Position numbers and translations under genes: made by a program. A stretch of DNA of 12,312 nucleotides from positions 1 through 12,312 of the forward strand of contig JALOLG010000009.1 of the NCBI GenBank assembly GCA_025456105.1, written 5' to 3'. Positions 1 through 6,706 of this stretch are shown here, in pieces. Numbering within the stretch: the first letter of the stretch is position 1; each line of letters begins with the position of its first letter. A model generated the notes under the pieces. It was given only the letters and a program-made list of their open reading frames with translations, searched no databases and was not told the origin of the DNA. This DNA comes from Ilumatobacteraceae bacterium. Its GTDB lineage: Bacteria; Actinomycetota; Acidimicrobiia; Acidimicrobiales; Ilumatobacteraceae.

Positions 1-257
1 TGCTCGATGTGCGCCGGTGATCCGTCGTGGCTCGAGCACACCAGGGCGAGCTGCTCGGGCGTGACCGCCAACCCCGCTTCCACCATCCCGGTGGCGAGCA
101 AGGGCTTGGTGGAGGACCTCGGGTACACGAGCAGCTCGGGATCACCGACCGACCACAGGATCGTTCCGTCTGCACCGATCGCGACCGCTGCTCCCCAGTG
201 GACGCTCTCGTGGAAACCGCTCCGCCGCGTGACGGCGACCGGCACGTAGCCGTTCAC
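1..257 (-). CDS. L-asparaginase type II (PF06089), N-terminal part
   Basis: This is the first 85 residues of an asparaginase of the Rhizobium etli-type (thermolabile, PF06089) family, which hydrolyses L-asparagine to aspartate and ammonia, normally in the cytoplasm. It runs off the left edge. The opening matches the family: YVPVAVTRRSGFHESVHWGA, then GDPELLVYPRSSTKP (residues 39-52) and LALVCSSHDGSPAH (70-83). The S48-x-x-K51 pair sits where the family has its catalytic Ser-Lys pair. The start is GTG at 257-255. It overlaps the TGA stop of the upstream AI-2E gene by 4 bp (GTGA), so the two are probably translationally coupled. This family is unrelated to the E. coli AnsA/AnsB fold. Identity is confident; only the catalytic N-terminal part is visible. 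Confidence 0.88.
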   Translation of the reverse strand, partial: MNGYVPVAVTRRSGFHESVHWGAAVAIGADGTILWSVGDPELLVYPRSSTKPLLATGMVEAGLAVTPEQLALVCSSHDGSPAHIE

Positions 258-1402
258 TCGACCGGTGTCGTCCGCCGACGGCGCGGCTCGGGCTTCGGCG
301 GCACCGCCGTGAGGTGGCTCTCCACCACCTCGTGCCGCGCCCCCCACTCACTGGTGATCGCCTGCACCATCGCCACGGCCGGCAGCGCCAGGATCGCGCC
401 GACCGGGCCGAGCACCGCGGCGCCGCCCAGCGCCGCGCCGAACGCGATCGCCGGGTGCAGCTCGAGCGTGCGGGCGGTGATGCGCGGGGCGAACAGGTAG
501 TTCTCGATCTGCTGGTACACGACGATGAAGATCACCACGATGAGCGCCTTGCCCGGCGACTCCAGCAACGTCACCACGACGGGCAGCACACCCGCCAGGT
601 AGGTGCCCACGACGGGCAGGAACTGGCTGACGAAGCCCACCCAGATCGCGAGCGCGATCGGTGCCGGGATGCCCAGCGACTGGAACACGATCCAGTGGAA
701 GAACGCCGAGAGCAAGGCGAGCAGCGCGCGCGAGTAGAGGTACCCGCCCGTCTTGGTGATCGCCAGCTCCCACGCCTGCAGCACCTGGGCCTGGCGCTCC
801 GGCCGTAGCCGCCGGCAGATCGCCCGGCGGAGCTTGGGCCCGTCGGCCACCAGGTAGAAGGAGAACAGCAGCACGGTGAGCAGCTGGAACAGCACGTTCA
901 CGGCCGCGACCGACAGGCGGAACGCCTCGTCCTGCTGACTGCGGATGAACGTCTGCACCGCGCCGTCCGGGTCGCGGTAGGCCTCGATCACCTCGTCGGC
1001 ATCGATCTCGGTGCCGAAGGTGTCGTTGAGGAAGTCGACGCCGTCGACGATGTACTCCTCGACGTTGTTGAGCAGGTCCGCCACCTGGGTGCCCACCAGC
1101 GTGCCCATCGCCCCGAGGAACGCGAGGACCGCGAACAGCACGCCGAACAGCACGAGCGCGGTGGCGCGGCCCCGCCGCCAGCCTCGCCGCACCAGGATGT
1201 TCACACCGGGCTCCACCGCGAACGCCACGAACAGCGACACGACGATCAGCAGCGTGAGCGAGTCGAGCCGCGACCACAGGAACCTGGCGAGGATCGTCGC
1301 GAGGAACCCGAGCCAGAACAGCACGATCGCCGGGACCACCCAGCGAGGGAGGCGCGAGCCGTTCGGCGGTGGCGCGGTGGCACCGTCGTCGACGTCGGGC
1401 AC
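254..1402 (-). CDS. AI-2E family transporter-like membrane protein (PF01594)
   Basis: This is a polytopic membrane protein of the AI-2E/PerM/YhhT family. Members include the proposed autoinducer-2 exporter TqsA and Na+/H+ antiporters, so the substrate cannot be read from sequence. From GTG at 1402 it has 382 residues, close to the usual 350-400. Two or three hydrophobic helices at the N-terminus precede a soluble stretch (about 100-170). The membrane core follows, with the family signatures YQQIENYLFAPRI and HPAIAFGAALGGAAVLGP. The C-terminus is Pro/Arg-rich (PKPEPRRRRTTPVE). I prefer this GTG because TACGCT lies 7 nt upstream, the leaderless arrangement seen at other genes here. ATG at 1435 (393 aa) is the alternative, but it starts only 6 bp from the divergent gene. 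The long upstream in-frame extension to 2338 is antisense to that gene and is rejected. Confidence 0.88.
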   Translation of the reverse strand: MPDVDDGATAPPPNGSRLPRWVVPAIVLFWLGFLATILARFLWSRLDSLTLLIVVSLFVAFAVEPGVNILVRRGWRRGRATALVLFGVLFAVLAFLGAMGTLVGTQVADLLNNVEEYIVDGVDFLNDTFGTEIDADEVIEAYRDPDGAVQTFIRSQQDEAFRLSVAAVNVLFQLLTVLLFSFYLVADGPKLRRAICRRLRPERQAQVLQAWELAITKTGGYLYSRALLALLSAFFHWIVFQSLGIPAPIALAIWVGFVSQFLPVVGTYLAGVLPVVVTLLESPGKALIVVIFIVVYQQIENYLFAPRITARTLELHPAIAFGAALGGAAVLGPVGAILALPAVAMVQAITSEWGARHEVVESHLTAVPPKPEPRRRRTTPVE

Positions 1403-1409
1403 GAGGGGC

Positions 1410-1415
1410 AGCGTA
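1410..1415 (-). promoter_or_regulatory. Putative -10 box TACGCT for the AI-2E gene
   Basis: TACGCT (minus strand) fits the actinobacterial TANNNT -10 consensus. It ends 7 nt before the GTG at 1402, so transcription would begin at or next to the start codon (leaderless). No convincing -35 box is visible. The box lies inside the 39-bp gap between the two divergent start codons, so it must share space with the promoter or leader of the plus-strand gene. Confidence 0.5.
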
Positions 1416-1441
1416 GTGACGGGTCGTGCCACCATGAGGGC

Positions 1442-2308
1442 ATGTCGACCGACGCCGTGCGAGGGTGGCTGGCCGACCAGCTGCGGCAGCGGGTCGTCGG
1501 CCCCGACGCCGACACCCGAGCCGACGAGCTCTTCTCGGCCGAGGGCGAGCGGTGGTTCCCCGAGCACACTCCCATCCGACGCGTGCACGCCGACGCCGCC
1601 ATGTTCGTCGGCGGGCTGCGGGCGCTGCTGCTCCAGTCGCTGCACCCGCTCGCCATGGCCGGGGTCGCCCAGCACAGCAACTACCGCGACGACCCGTGGG
1701 GCCGCCTCCAGCGCACCGCCGACTTCCTGGCCGCCACCACGTACGGACCTGCCGGCGAGGCCGAGCGCGCCGTCGCCCGCGTGCGCGCCGTGCACCGCCA
1801 CGTGCACGGCGTGGCGTCCGACGGGCGGCCCTACTCGGCCGGCGACCCCCACCTGCTGCGCTGGGTCCACCTCGCCGAGATCGACAGCTTCCTCGCCGCC
1901 CACGATCGGTACGGCGCCGACCCGCTCACGCCCGACGAGCGCGACGAGTACGTCGCCCAGACCGCGGTCATCGCCCGGGCCCTCGGCGTGCCGGCGCCGC
2001 CCACGTCTGCACGGGGTCTGCGCGACCAGCTCCGCTCGTTCCGCTCCGAGCTGCGTGGCACGCCCGAAGCGCGGGAGGCCGCCCGCTACCTCGTGCTGCA
2101 GCCGCCACTCCCCCTCGCTGCCCGTCCGCTCTACGGCGCGCTCGCCGGGGCGGCCGTGGCGCTCCTCCCCCGATGGGCGCGCCGGCCCCTCCACCTCCCG
2201 CTGCTCCCGATCACCGAGACCGTCGCCGTGCGGCCGGCCGGCGACGTCGTCACCCGCGCGCTGCGGTGGGCGATGCAGCGCCCACCCGAGCAGCCAGTGG
2301 CGTACTGA
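1442..2308 (+). CDS. Oxygenase MpaB/DUF2236 family protein
   Basis: This 288-residue protein belongs to the MpaB/latex-clearing-protein family (DUF2236, PF09995). Known members are b-type heme oxygenases or oxidases that act on hydrophobic substrates; the substrate here is unknown. The family core runs from RRVHADAAMFVGGLRALLLQ (46-65) through QSLHPLAMAGVAQHS (65-79), GRLQRTADFLAATTYG (87-102) and HRHVHGVASDGRPYSAGDP (118-136) to LLRWVHLAEIDSFL (138-151). R88, R91 and T92 followed by H122 resemble the R-x-x-K-T motif and the downstream heme-ligand histidine of Lcp. I infer this correspondence from spacing and memory. There is no signal peptide. ATG at 1442 has GAGGG just 2 nt upstream, too close for a good ribosome site. 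The last 59 bp overlap the convergent glycosylase gene. Confidence 0.85.
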   Translation: MSTDAVRGWLADQLRQRVVGPDADTRADELFSAEGERWFPEHTPIRRVHADAAMFVGGLRALLLQSLHPLAMAGVAQHSNYRDDPWGRLQRTADFLAATTYGPAGEAERAVARVRAVHRHVHGVASDGRPYSAGDPHLLRWVHLAEIDSFLAAHDRYGADPLTPDERDEYVAQTAVIARALGVPAPPTSARGLRDQLRSFRSELRGTPEAREAARYLVLQPPLPLAARPLYGALAGAAVALLPRWARRPLHLPLLPITETVAVRPAGDVVTRALRWAMQRPPEQPVAY

Positions 2309-3467
2309 GGTCGCCCCGGTCCGCCACCTCGATCGCATCGAGCTCGAGCCAGTCCGCCATCAGGCGCAGCTCGCCGGCGAGCTCGGCCGCCACCTCGGCC
2401 ACGTCGATCCCCGGCTCACCCCACGCCGACTGCACGACCAGCACGCGCCGGGCCCGATCGGCCTTCAGGTCGACGCGCGCCACCAGCTCGTCGCCCAGCA
2501 GGAACGGGAGCACGTAGTACCCGTACCGGCGCTTGGGCGCCGGCACGTAGATCTCGATCCGGTAGTGGAACCCGAACAGGCGCAGCGCCCGGTCGCGGAA
2601 CCACACGACCGGGTCGAAGGGAGACAGGAGCGCCCGTGCCTCGATGCGCCGGGGCAGGCGCGCCTCGGGATGGAGGTACGCCGGCTTCGTCCAGCCCTCC
2701 ACGCGCACCTCGCGCAACCGCCCCTCCTCCACGAGCTCGGCGACGATCGGCGCGCACACCGACGGCTTCTGGCGGTGGTAGTCGGCGAGGTCGGCGAGCG
2801 TGCCGAGCCCGTGGTGGCGGGCCGCGAGCACGAGCAGCTCGGCTCGGGCCTCGCGCTCACCGGGCGTCGGCCGGGCGAGCACCTCGGCGGGCAGGCACCG
2901 CTCGGGCAGGTCGTACACGCGGGCGAAGTCGCTGCGCCGGCGACGGGCCGTGAGGCGGCCGTCGTGGAACAGCGCCTCGAGCGCCACCTTGCCGTCGTCC
3001 CAGTCCCACCACGAGCCCTTGGGACCTTCGCGGGTGCGCAGGTCGCCGGCGACGACCGGTCCGTGGTCGGTGACGAAGCGCAGCACCTCGTCGACGAAGT
3101 TCGGGTGGTGCTCCATCAGGCGGCGCAGGCCCGCCCATCGGTGCGGGGTCCGCATCGCCCATCGGTGGAGGTGGTGGTGCTCGGTCGGGACGTGCGACGC
3201 CTCGTGCACCGTGTACTCGAACAGCTCGCCGTCGTCGGTGGCGTCGGGGATCAGCGTGCGCGGGTGCGGTCCGAGCCGGGCGAACAGCGGCAGCTCCTGG
3301 CTGCGCACGAGCACGTTGACCGAGTCGATCTGGATGAGGCCCATCCGGTCGAGCGCGCGGCGCAGGTGGCGGCGATCGATCCGTCCGGTCGGGCGCGGCT
3401 CCGCGAACCCCTGCGCGGCGAGCGAGATGCGGCGAGCCTCGGCGACGGACAGGGTGTCGCGCGCCAT
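2250..3467 (-). CDS. YcaQ/AlkX-type DNA glycosylase (winged-helix, HTH_42)
   Basis: This 405-residue protein is a winged-helix family member (PF06224, formerly DUF1006). E. coli YcaQ of this family is a glycosylase that unhooks DNA interstrand crosslinks. Visible features are LSVAEARRISLAAQGF (6-21), the catalytic-loop motif Q46-I-D48 in LIQIDSVNVLVRSQELP, GSWWDWDDGKVALEALF (151-167), LLSPFDPVVWFRDR (280-293) and YYVLPFLLGDELVARVDLK (317-335). The QxD form groups it with YcaQ rather than with the QxQ AlkZ proteins that give self-resistance in antibiotic producers. ATG at 3467 lies 10 bp after the cyclophilin stop and begins just before the conserved domain; the start 23 codons upstream would overlap the cyclophilin gene. 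The 3' end overlaps the convergent MpaB gene by 59 bp. It is probably a general repair enzyme. Confidence 0.88.
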   Translation of the reverse strand: MARDTLSVAEARRISLAAQGFAEPRPTGRIDRRHLRRALDRMGLIQIDSVNVLVRSQELPLFARLGPHPRTLIPDATDDGELFEYTVHEASHVPTEHHHLHRWAMRTPHRWAGLRRLMEHHPNFVDEVLRFVTDHGPVVAGDLRTREGPKGSWWDWDDGKVALEALFHDGRLTARRRRSDFARVYDLPERCLPAEVLARPTPGEREARAELLVLAARHHGLGTLADLADYHRQKPSVCAPIVAELVEEGRLREVRVEGWTKPAYLHPEARLPRRIEARALLSPFDPVVWFRDRALRLFGFHYRIEIYVPAPKRRYGYYVLPFLLGDELVARVDLKADRARRVLVVQSAWGEPGIDVAEVAAELAGELRLMADWLELDAIEVADRGDLSTPLAARVGAASPTAARG

Positions 3468-3477
3468 CGACGCCCGC

Positions 3478-4035
3478 TCAGTCGGCGACGGTGATCGTGA
3501 CGGAGTTGATGACGACGTCGGTCTTCGGCCGGTCACCCGAGCCGGTCGGCACGCGCTGCATCTCGTCGACGATCTCGAGGCCCTTCACGACCTTGCCGAA
3601 CAGCGAGTACTGCGGGGGCAGCTGCACCCCCGACGGGCCCGAGATGAGGAAGAACTGGCTGCCGTTGGTGTTCGGCCCGGCATTGGCCATCGCGAGCGAG
3701 CCGATCTCGTACTGGCCGGCCTTGGGCAGCTCGTCCTCGAACCGGTAGCCGGGGCCGCCGCGGCCGGTGCCGGTGGGGTCGCCGCCCTGGCACACGAAGC
3801 CGTTGATGATCCGGTGGAAGATCACGCCGTCGTAGTAGTGGTGCAGCGCCAGGAACACGAAGTTGTTGACGGTCTTGGGTGCCTTCAGCGCGTCGAGCGC
3901 GATCACCAGGTCGCCCATCGACGTGCTCATCGTGGCCGTGTAGCGCTTCGACGGGTCGATCCCCATCTCCGGCGGCTCGGCGAACTGCTGCTTCTTGGGG
4001 GCGGAACCGTCGAAGGGCGGGAAGGGGGTGGCCAT
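3478..4035 (-). CDS. Cyclophilin-type peptidyl-prolyl cis-trans isomerase
   Basis: This 185-residue protein is a single-domain cyclophilin that isomerises Xaa-Pro bonds during folding. The catalytic block FHRIINGFVCQGGDPTGTG (73-91) carries R75, F80 and Q83, equivalent to R55, F60 and Q63 of human CypA. The second signature, MANAGPNTNGSQFFLISG, follows at 116-133. YSLFGKVVKGLEIVD (143-157) follows, with Tyr near the position of the CypA tryptophan. There is no signal peptide, so it is probably cytoplasmic. An N-terminal extension of about 30 residues (FDGSAPKKQQFAEPPEM) precedes the domain, as in other actinobacterial homologues. ATG at 4035 follows TAGGGT by 8 nt, suggesting leaderless transcription. 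An in-frame extension to 4320 would cross the hairpin and the divergent gene and is rejected. It is probably co-transcribed with the YcaQ gene, 10 bp downstream. Confidence 0.93.
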   Translation of the reverse strand: MATPFPPFDGSAPKKQQFAEPPEMGIDPSKRYTATMSTSMGDLVIALDALKAPKTVNNFVFLALHHYYDGVIFHRIINGFVCQGGDPTGTGRGGPGYRFEDELPKAGQYEIGSLAMANAGPNTNGSQFFLISGPSGVQLPPQYSLFGKVVKGLEIVDEMQRVPTGSGDRPKTDVVINSVTITVAD

Positions 4036-4043
4036 GGCGCCGC

Positions 4044-4049
4044 ACCCTA
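4044..4049 (-). promoter_or_regulatory. Putative -10 box TAGGGT of the cyclophilin gene
   Basis: TAGGGT on the minus strand fits TANNNT and ends 8 nt before the ATG at 4035. The transcript would therefore be leaderless or nearly so. The -35 position falls inside the G-run tract at 4059-4085, and no TTGACA-like box is present. Confidence 0.5.
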
Positions 4050-4058
4050 CCCGCGCGA

Positions 4059-4085
4059 CCCACCCCCAGCCCCCGCCCCCCGCCC
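4059..4085 (-). other. G-quadruplex-type tract at the cyclophilin promoter
   Basis: The minus strand carries five consecutive G-runs of 3, 6, 5, 5 and 3 (plus-strand C-runs at 4083-4085, 4076-4081, 4070-4074, 4063-4067 and 4059-4061). They are separated by only 1, 1, 2 and 1 nt. This easily satisfies the four-run G-quadruplex rule with very short loops, usually the most stable topology. It occupies the expected -35 region of the cyclophilin promoter and directly abuts the hairpin at 4086. The sequence potential is certain; folding and function are inferred. Confidence 0.6.
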
Positions 4086-4141
4086 GGTCGTTCGGGCTGC
4101 AGCTGCAAGCGGATGTGCTTGCAGCTGCAGCCCAAACGACC
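4086..4141. repeat. Long inverted repeat (hairpin H1) between divergent genes
   Basis: The arms 4086-4110 and 4117-4141 are 25 bp with one mismatch (C at 4093 against A at 4134), around a 6-nt loop. The arm core is GGGCTGCAGCTGC. The right arm contains GCAGCTGCAGCCCAAACG (4121-4138), which recurs exactly at 5119-5136 in hairpin H2. Because it lies between divergent start codons (4035 minus, 4183 plus), it is not placed to terminate either gene. It may be a protein-binding site, a mobile palindrome or part of a gene cassette. Confidence 0.85.
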
Positions 4142-4182
4142 TGGCCGTCCGGTGAGCGAGCGCCATCGCACCCCCGGTCGGC

Positions 4183-5085
4183 ATGCGCGCACTTCTCGAG
4201 CTCGATCGTCATGCCCGAACCCACCACGGTGTCATCACCCTCGACGTCGCCCGACGACTCGGCTGGACCGACACCGACTGGTGCCGGGCACTCGATCGCG
4301 GTCATCTGGAGCGCCTCCACCCGGGCGTCGCACGGTTGCCGGGTTCACCGAGCACGCCGGTCCAGCGCATCCATGCAGCGGTGTGCGCAGCCGGGTCGTC
4401 AGCACGGGCATCGCACCGATCGGCCGCCACGCTGTGGATCGTCGAGCGGCCCGACGACGATCCGGTCGACCTCATCGTCGCCCGGTCGGTCACGCGGCTC
4501 CACCTGGAGGGCGTGGTCGTGCACCGCCCGCGTGACCGCGACGACCTCACGCCGACGATGCGTTCGATGACGCCGTGCACGAACCTGCTGCGCACGCTGG
4601 TCGACCTCGGCGCGGTCACCGGCTCGGTGGAGGATGCGGTCGGTGCGGCGATCACCTCGGGGGCGGTCACGCCGTCGGTGCTCCATCACCTCCTCCTCCG
4701 GCACGGTCGCCCAGGGCGCAACGGCGTCGGCCCGCTCCGAGCCGCCGTCGAGCACTGGACGCTCCAGGGCAAGCCGGCCGACAGCGTCCTCGAGCTCGGC
4801 ATGGCCCGGCTCATCGAGCGCCACGGGCTCCCACCCGTCGAGTTCCACGCTCGGTGCGGCGGCTTCGAGGTCGACTTCCGGGTGGTCGGCACCCCGGTCG
4901 TCCTCGAGTGCGTCGGCTGGGACTACCACGGCCGCACACGGCCCCAGTTCGAGCGCGACCAGGAGCGGACCCTGCTGCTCGGCGCTGCGGGCTACGTCGT
5001 GCTCCCCTTCACCTGGCGCCAGGTGACCCGTCGCCCCGGCTGGACCGCCGCCCGCATCCGCGAGCTCGTCGACCGGTGGTCCTGA
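4183..5085 (+). CDS. AbiEi-like / DUF559 (Vsr-like nuclease fold) protein
   Basis: This 300-residue protein has the two-part layout common in Actinobacteria. An N-terminal winged-helix domain (HARTHHGVITLDVARRLGW, 10-28; RLHPGVARLPG, 45-54) resembles the AbiEi type IV antitoxin. A C-terminal DUF559 domain has the PD-(D/E)XK/Vsr fold. Candidate active-site residues are E204 in SVLELGMARLIE, D231 in FEVDFRV, E242 in VVLECVGWDYHG and H249, then FERDQERTLLLGAAGYVVLPFTW (start 256). Typical members read E-V-D-G at the third motif; here E-C-V-G has Val for the acidic residue, so activity is uncertain. No AbiEii-type toxin gene is adjacent. The ATG at 4183 has no clear ribosome site or TANNNT box. 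Hairpins with a shared core lie on both sides. Such proteins often occur in many copies per genome and their role is unknown. Confidence 0.82.
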   Translation: MRALLELDRHARTHHGVITLDVARRLGWTDTDWCRALDRGHLERLHPGVARLPGSPSTPVQRIHAAVCAAGSSARASHRSAATLWIVERPDDDPVDLIVARSVTRLHLEGVVVHRPRDRDDLTPTMRSMTPCTNLLRTLVDLGAVTGSVEDAVGAAITSGAVTPSVLHHLLLRHGRPGRNGVGPLRAAVEHWTLQGKPADSVLELGMARLIERHGLPPVEFHARCGGFEVDFRVVGTPVVLECVGWDYHGRTRPQFERDQERTLLLGAAGYVVLPFTWRQVTRRPGWTAARIRELVDRWS

Positions 5086-5088
5086 CGC

Positions 5089-5134
5089 TTTGGGCTGCAG
5101 CTGCCGTCACATCTGATGGCAGCTGCAGCCCAAA
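5089..5134. terminator. Hairpin H2 between convergent genes, probable bidirectional terminator
   Basis: The arms 5089-5105 and 5118-5134 are a perfect 17 bp (TTTGGGCTGCAGCTGCC and its complement). An inner TCA/TGA stem closes a CATC loop. It begins 3 nt after the stop of the DUF559 gene and lies 26 nt beyond the ugpB stop on the other strand, the right place to end both transcripts. It lacks a U-tract: its ends are 5'-TTT and AAA-3', the reverse of a classical terminator. The core is shared with hairpin H1. Confidence 0.7.
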
Positions 5135-5160
5135 CGGGCGGAACGGCCCCGAGGGCGGGT

Positions 5161-6702
5161 CTAGTTGCGCTCGTTGTAGCTGGTGATCAGGGCGTTGGAC
5201 TCGCCGGCAGTGCGGGACAGCACCTCGGCGACGTCGTCCCCGTTGAAGATCTCTGCCACGCCCCGAGCGGTCGCCGCTCGCACCTCGCGCAGCGGGCCGA
5301 GCACCGGACCGAACGCCGACGGGTCGTCGGAGGTGCCGAGCAGCTGGTCGTAGGCCACCTTGAAGCGGGGATCCTCCACGTACTTCGTGGCGAGCGGCTC
5401 GAGCTCGAGCGCATCGGAGCGGATCGGCACGTAGCCGGTGGCCGCCGCCCACTGCGACTGCGACTCGGGGCTGATGAGGTACTGGATGTAGTCCCAGGCG
5501 GCAGCCGCCTTCTCGTCGCCCTTCTCGGCGACGATGTAGAGCGAGGCGCCGCCCACGAGCGCGCCGGGGCCGGGCCCGGGCATCGGCCCCACCCCGAGGT
5601 CCTCGCCGGTGATCCCCTGGATGAGGCCGCCGTCGAGCACCGCCGTGACGGTGCCGAGCGCGGCGCTCGTGCCGATCGTCATCGCGGCCGGCGACACCGT
5701 GTCGGCCATCTTCAGGAAGTTGTCCTGGCCGCTCGCGTTGTCGCCGACGTTCACGGCGAGCCCGTCGGTGATCATCTGCTGCACGTAGGACATCAGCTCC
5801 ACACCCGCCGGCCCGTCGTAGAGCACGCGCGTCGCCGGAGCGAGCCGGCCGTTGCCGTTGTCGGCGTAGAGCTCACCTCCCTTGGCGAACCACTGCTCGA
5901 TGAACCAGCCGCCACCCGAGTCGGCACCGGTGTCGAGCGCGATGCCGTACCCGGCCGCCTCGGAGTCGACGATCGCCTGTGACGTGGCGCGCAGCTCCTC
6001 GAGCGACAGCGGCGGTGCCTCCGGGTCGAGGCCGGCCTCCTCGAACATCGCCTTGTTGTAGTAGAGGACCGGGTTCGACACGTTGAACGGCATCGACCAC
6101 TGCACGCCCTCGGTGGCGTACGCCTTGAGGATCCGGTCGAGGATCGGTGAGGTGTCGAAGCCCGAGGCCTCGATGCACGCGCCAATCGGGATCACCGTGC
6201 CCGAGTCGGCCAGCAGCTGCACCGTGTACTCGGGGAACTGGACGATGTCGGGCCGCGACGACTGGCTCGACTGGATGTACTTGTCGATCGTCGCCTCGTA
6301 GCCGGTCTGGTTCTGGAGGGTCACGACCACGGCGTCCTGCGACGCGTTGTACTGGTCGGTGAGCTCGATCAGCGCGGTCTCGAGCTCGTTGCTCATCCCG
6401 TGCCAGAACGTGAGCTCCACCGGGCCGGCCGCGCCGTCGAGCGCATCCACGGGGCACGGCGGCAGATCGGCGAGCGGGGTGACGGTGGTGGTGGGAGCTG
6501 CCGTGGTGGGCGCCGATCCCGCGGGGGTGGTGGCGCCCGGCTCGGCGGTGGCCGGCGGTGCGGAGGTGGCCGGCGTGGTGGGGCGCTCGTTGCCGGACTC
6601 GAGGGCGGACTCGCCCGAGCTGCATGCGGCGGCCAGGAGCGAGGCCGCACCCACGAGCGCGAGCGCGGCGATGCGACGGGAGGCGGAGTGACGGGGGATC
6701 AC
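5161..6702 (-). CDS. ugpB: ABC transporter substrate-binding lipoprotein, UgpB-like
   Basis: This 513-residue solute-binding lipoprotein probably captures glycerol-3-phosphate or a glycerophosphodiester outside the membrane. The signal peptide has an RR-containing n-region and ends at LLAAACSS with lipid-anchor Cys27. A Thr/Pro/Ala-rich tether follows (about 41-76), then the binding domain from VELTFWHGMSNELE (95-108). Close UgpB matches are MPFNVSNPVLYYNKAMFEE (204-222), LVGGASLYIV (382-391) and TGYVPI (422-427). C83 and C176 could form a disulfide. The start is GTG at 6702, with AAAGGA 7 nt upstream overlapping the end of ugpE. Only 4 nt separate the two genes, so this is the last gene of the importer operon. 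Family membership is secure. The exact ligand is inferred, and related sugar-binding proteins are the alternative. Confidence 0.87.
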   Translation of the reverse strand: MIPRHSASRRIAALALVGAASLLAAACSSGESALESGNERPTTPATSAPPATAEPGATTPAGSAPTTAAPTTTVTPLADLPPCPVDALDGAAGPVELTFWHGMSNELETALIELTDQYNASQDAVVVTLQNQTGYEATIDKYIQSSQSSRPDIVQFPEYTVQLLADSGTVIPIGACIEASGFDTSPILDRILKAYATEGVQWSMPFNVSNPVLYYNKAMFEEAGLDPEAPPLSLEELRATSQAIVDSEAAGYGIALDTGADSGGGWFIEQWFAKGGELYADNGNGRLAPATRVLYDGPAGVELMSYVQQMITDGLAVNVGDNASGQDNFLKMADTVSPAAMTIGTSAALGTVTAVLDGGLIQGITGEDLGVGPMPGPGPGALVGGASLYIVAEKGDEKAAAAWDYIQYLISPESQSQWAAATGYVPIRSDALELEPLATKYVEDPRFKVAYDQLLGTSDDPSAFGPVLGPLREVRAATARGVAEIFNGDDVAEVLSRTAGESNALITSYNERN

Positions 6703-6706
6703 GAGG

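Noticed and set aside
1..257. Beta-lactamase-like serine hydrolase, because of the S-x-x-K motif
   Set aside because: The surrounding sequence (GDPELLVYPRSSTKP and SSHDGSPAH) matches the PF06089 asparaginase family, which also has a Ser-Lys pair.
1403..2338. N-terminal extension of the AI-2E protein to 694 aa
   Set aside because: The extra residues are Gly/Arg/Val-rich, resemble no domain and are antisense to the MpaB-like gene. A promoter-like box and GTG start fit at 1402.
1011..3494. An 827-codon open reading frame on the plus strand
   Set aside because: It is antisense to or out of frame with the AI-2E, MpaB and YcaQ genes, and its translation is low-complexity Ser/Arg/Pro/His. Long shadow frames are expected at this GC content.
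4036..4320. N-terminal extension of the cyclophilin to 280 aa
   Set aside because: It would translate through hairpin H1, the G-run tract and the start of the divergent gene. ATG 4035 gives a normal-length single-domain cyclophilin.
4183..5085. A complete AbiE-type toxin-antitoxin system
   Set aside because: Only the AbiEi-like N-terminal domain is present, fused to DUF559. No AbiEii nucleotidyltransferase gene lies on either side.
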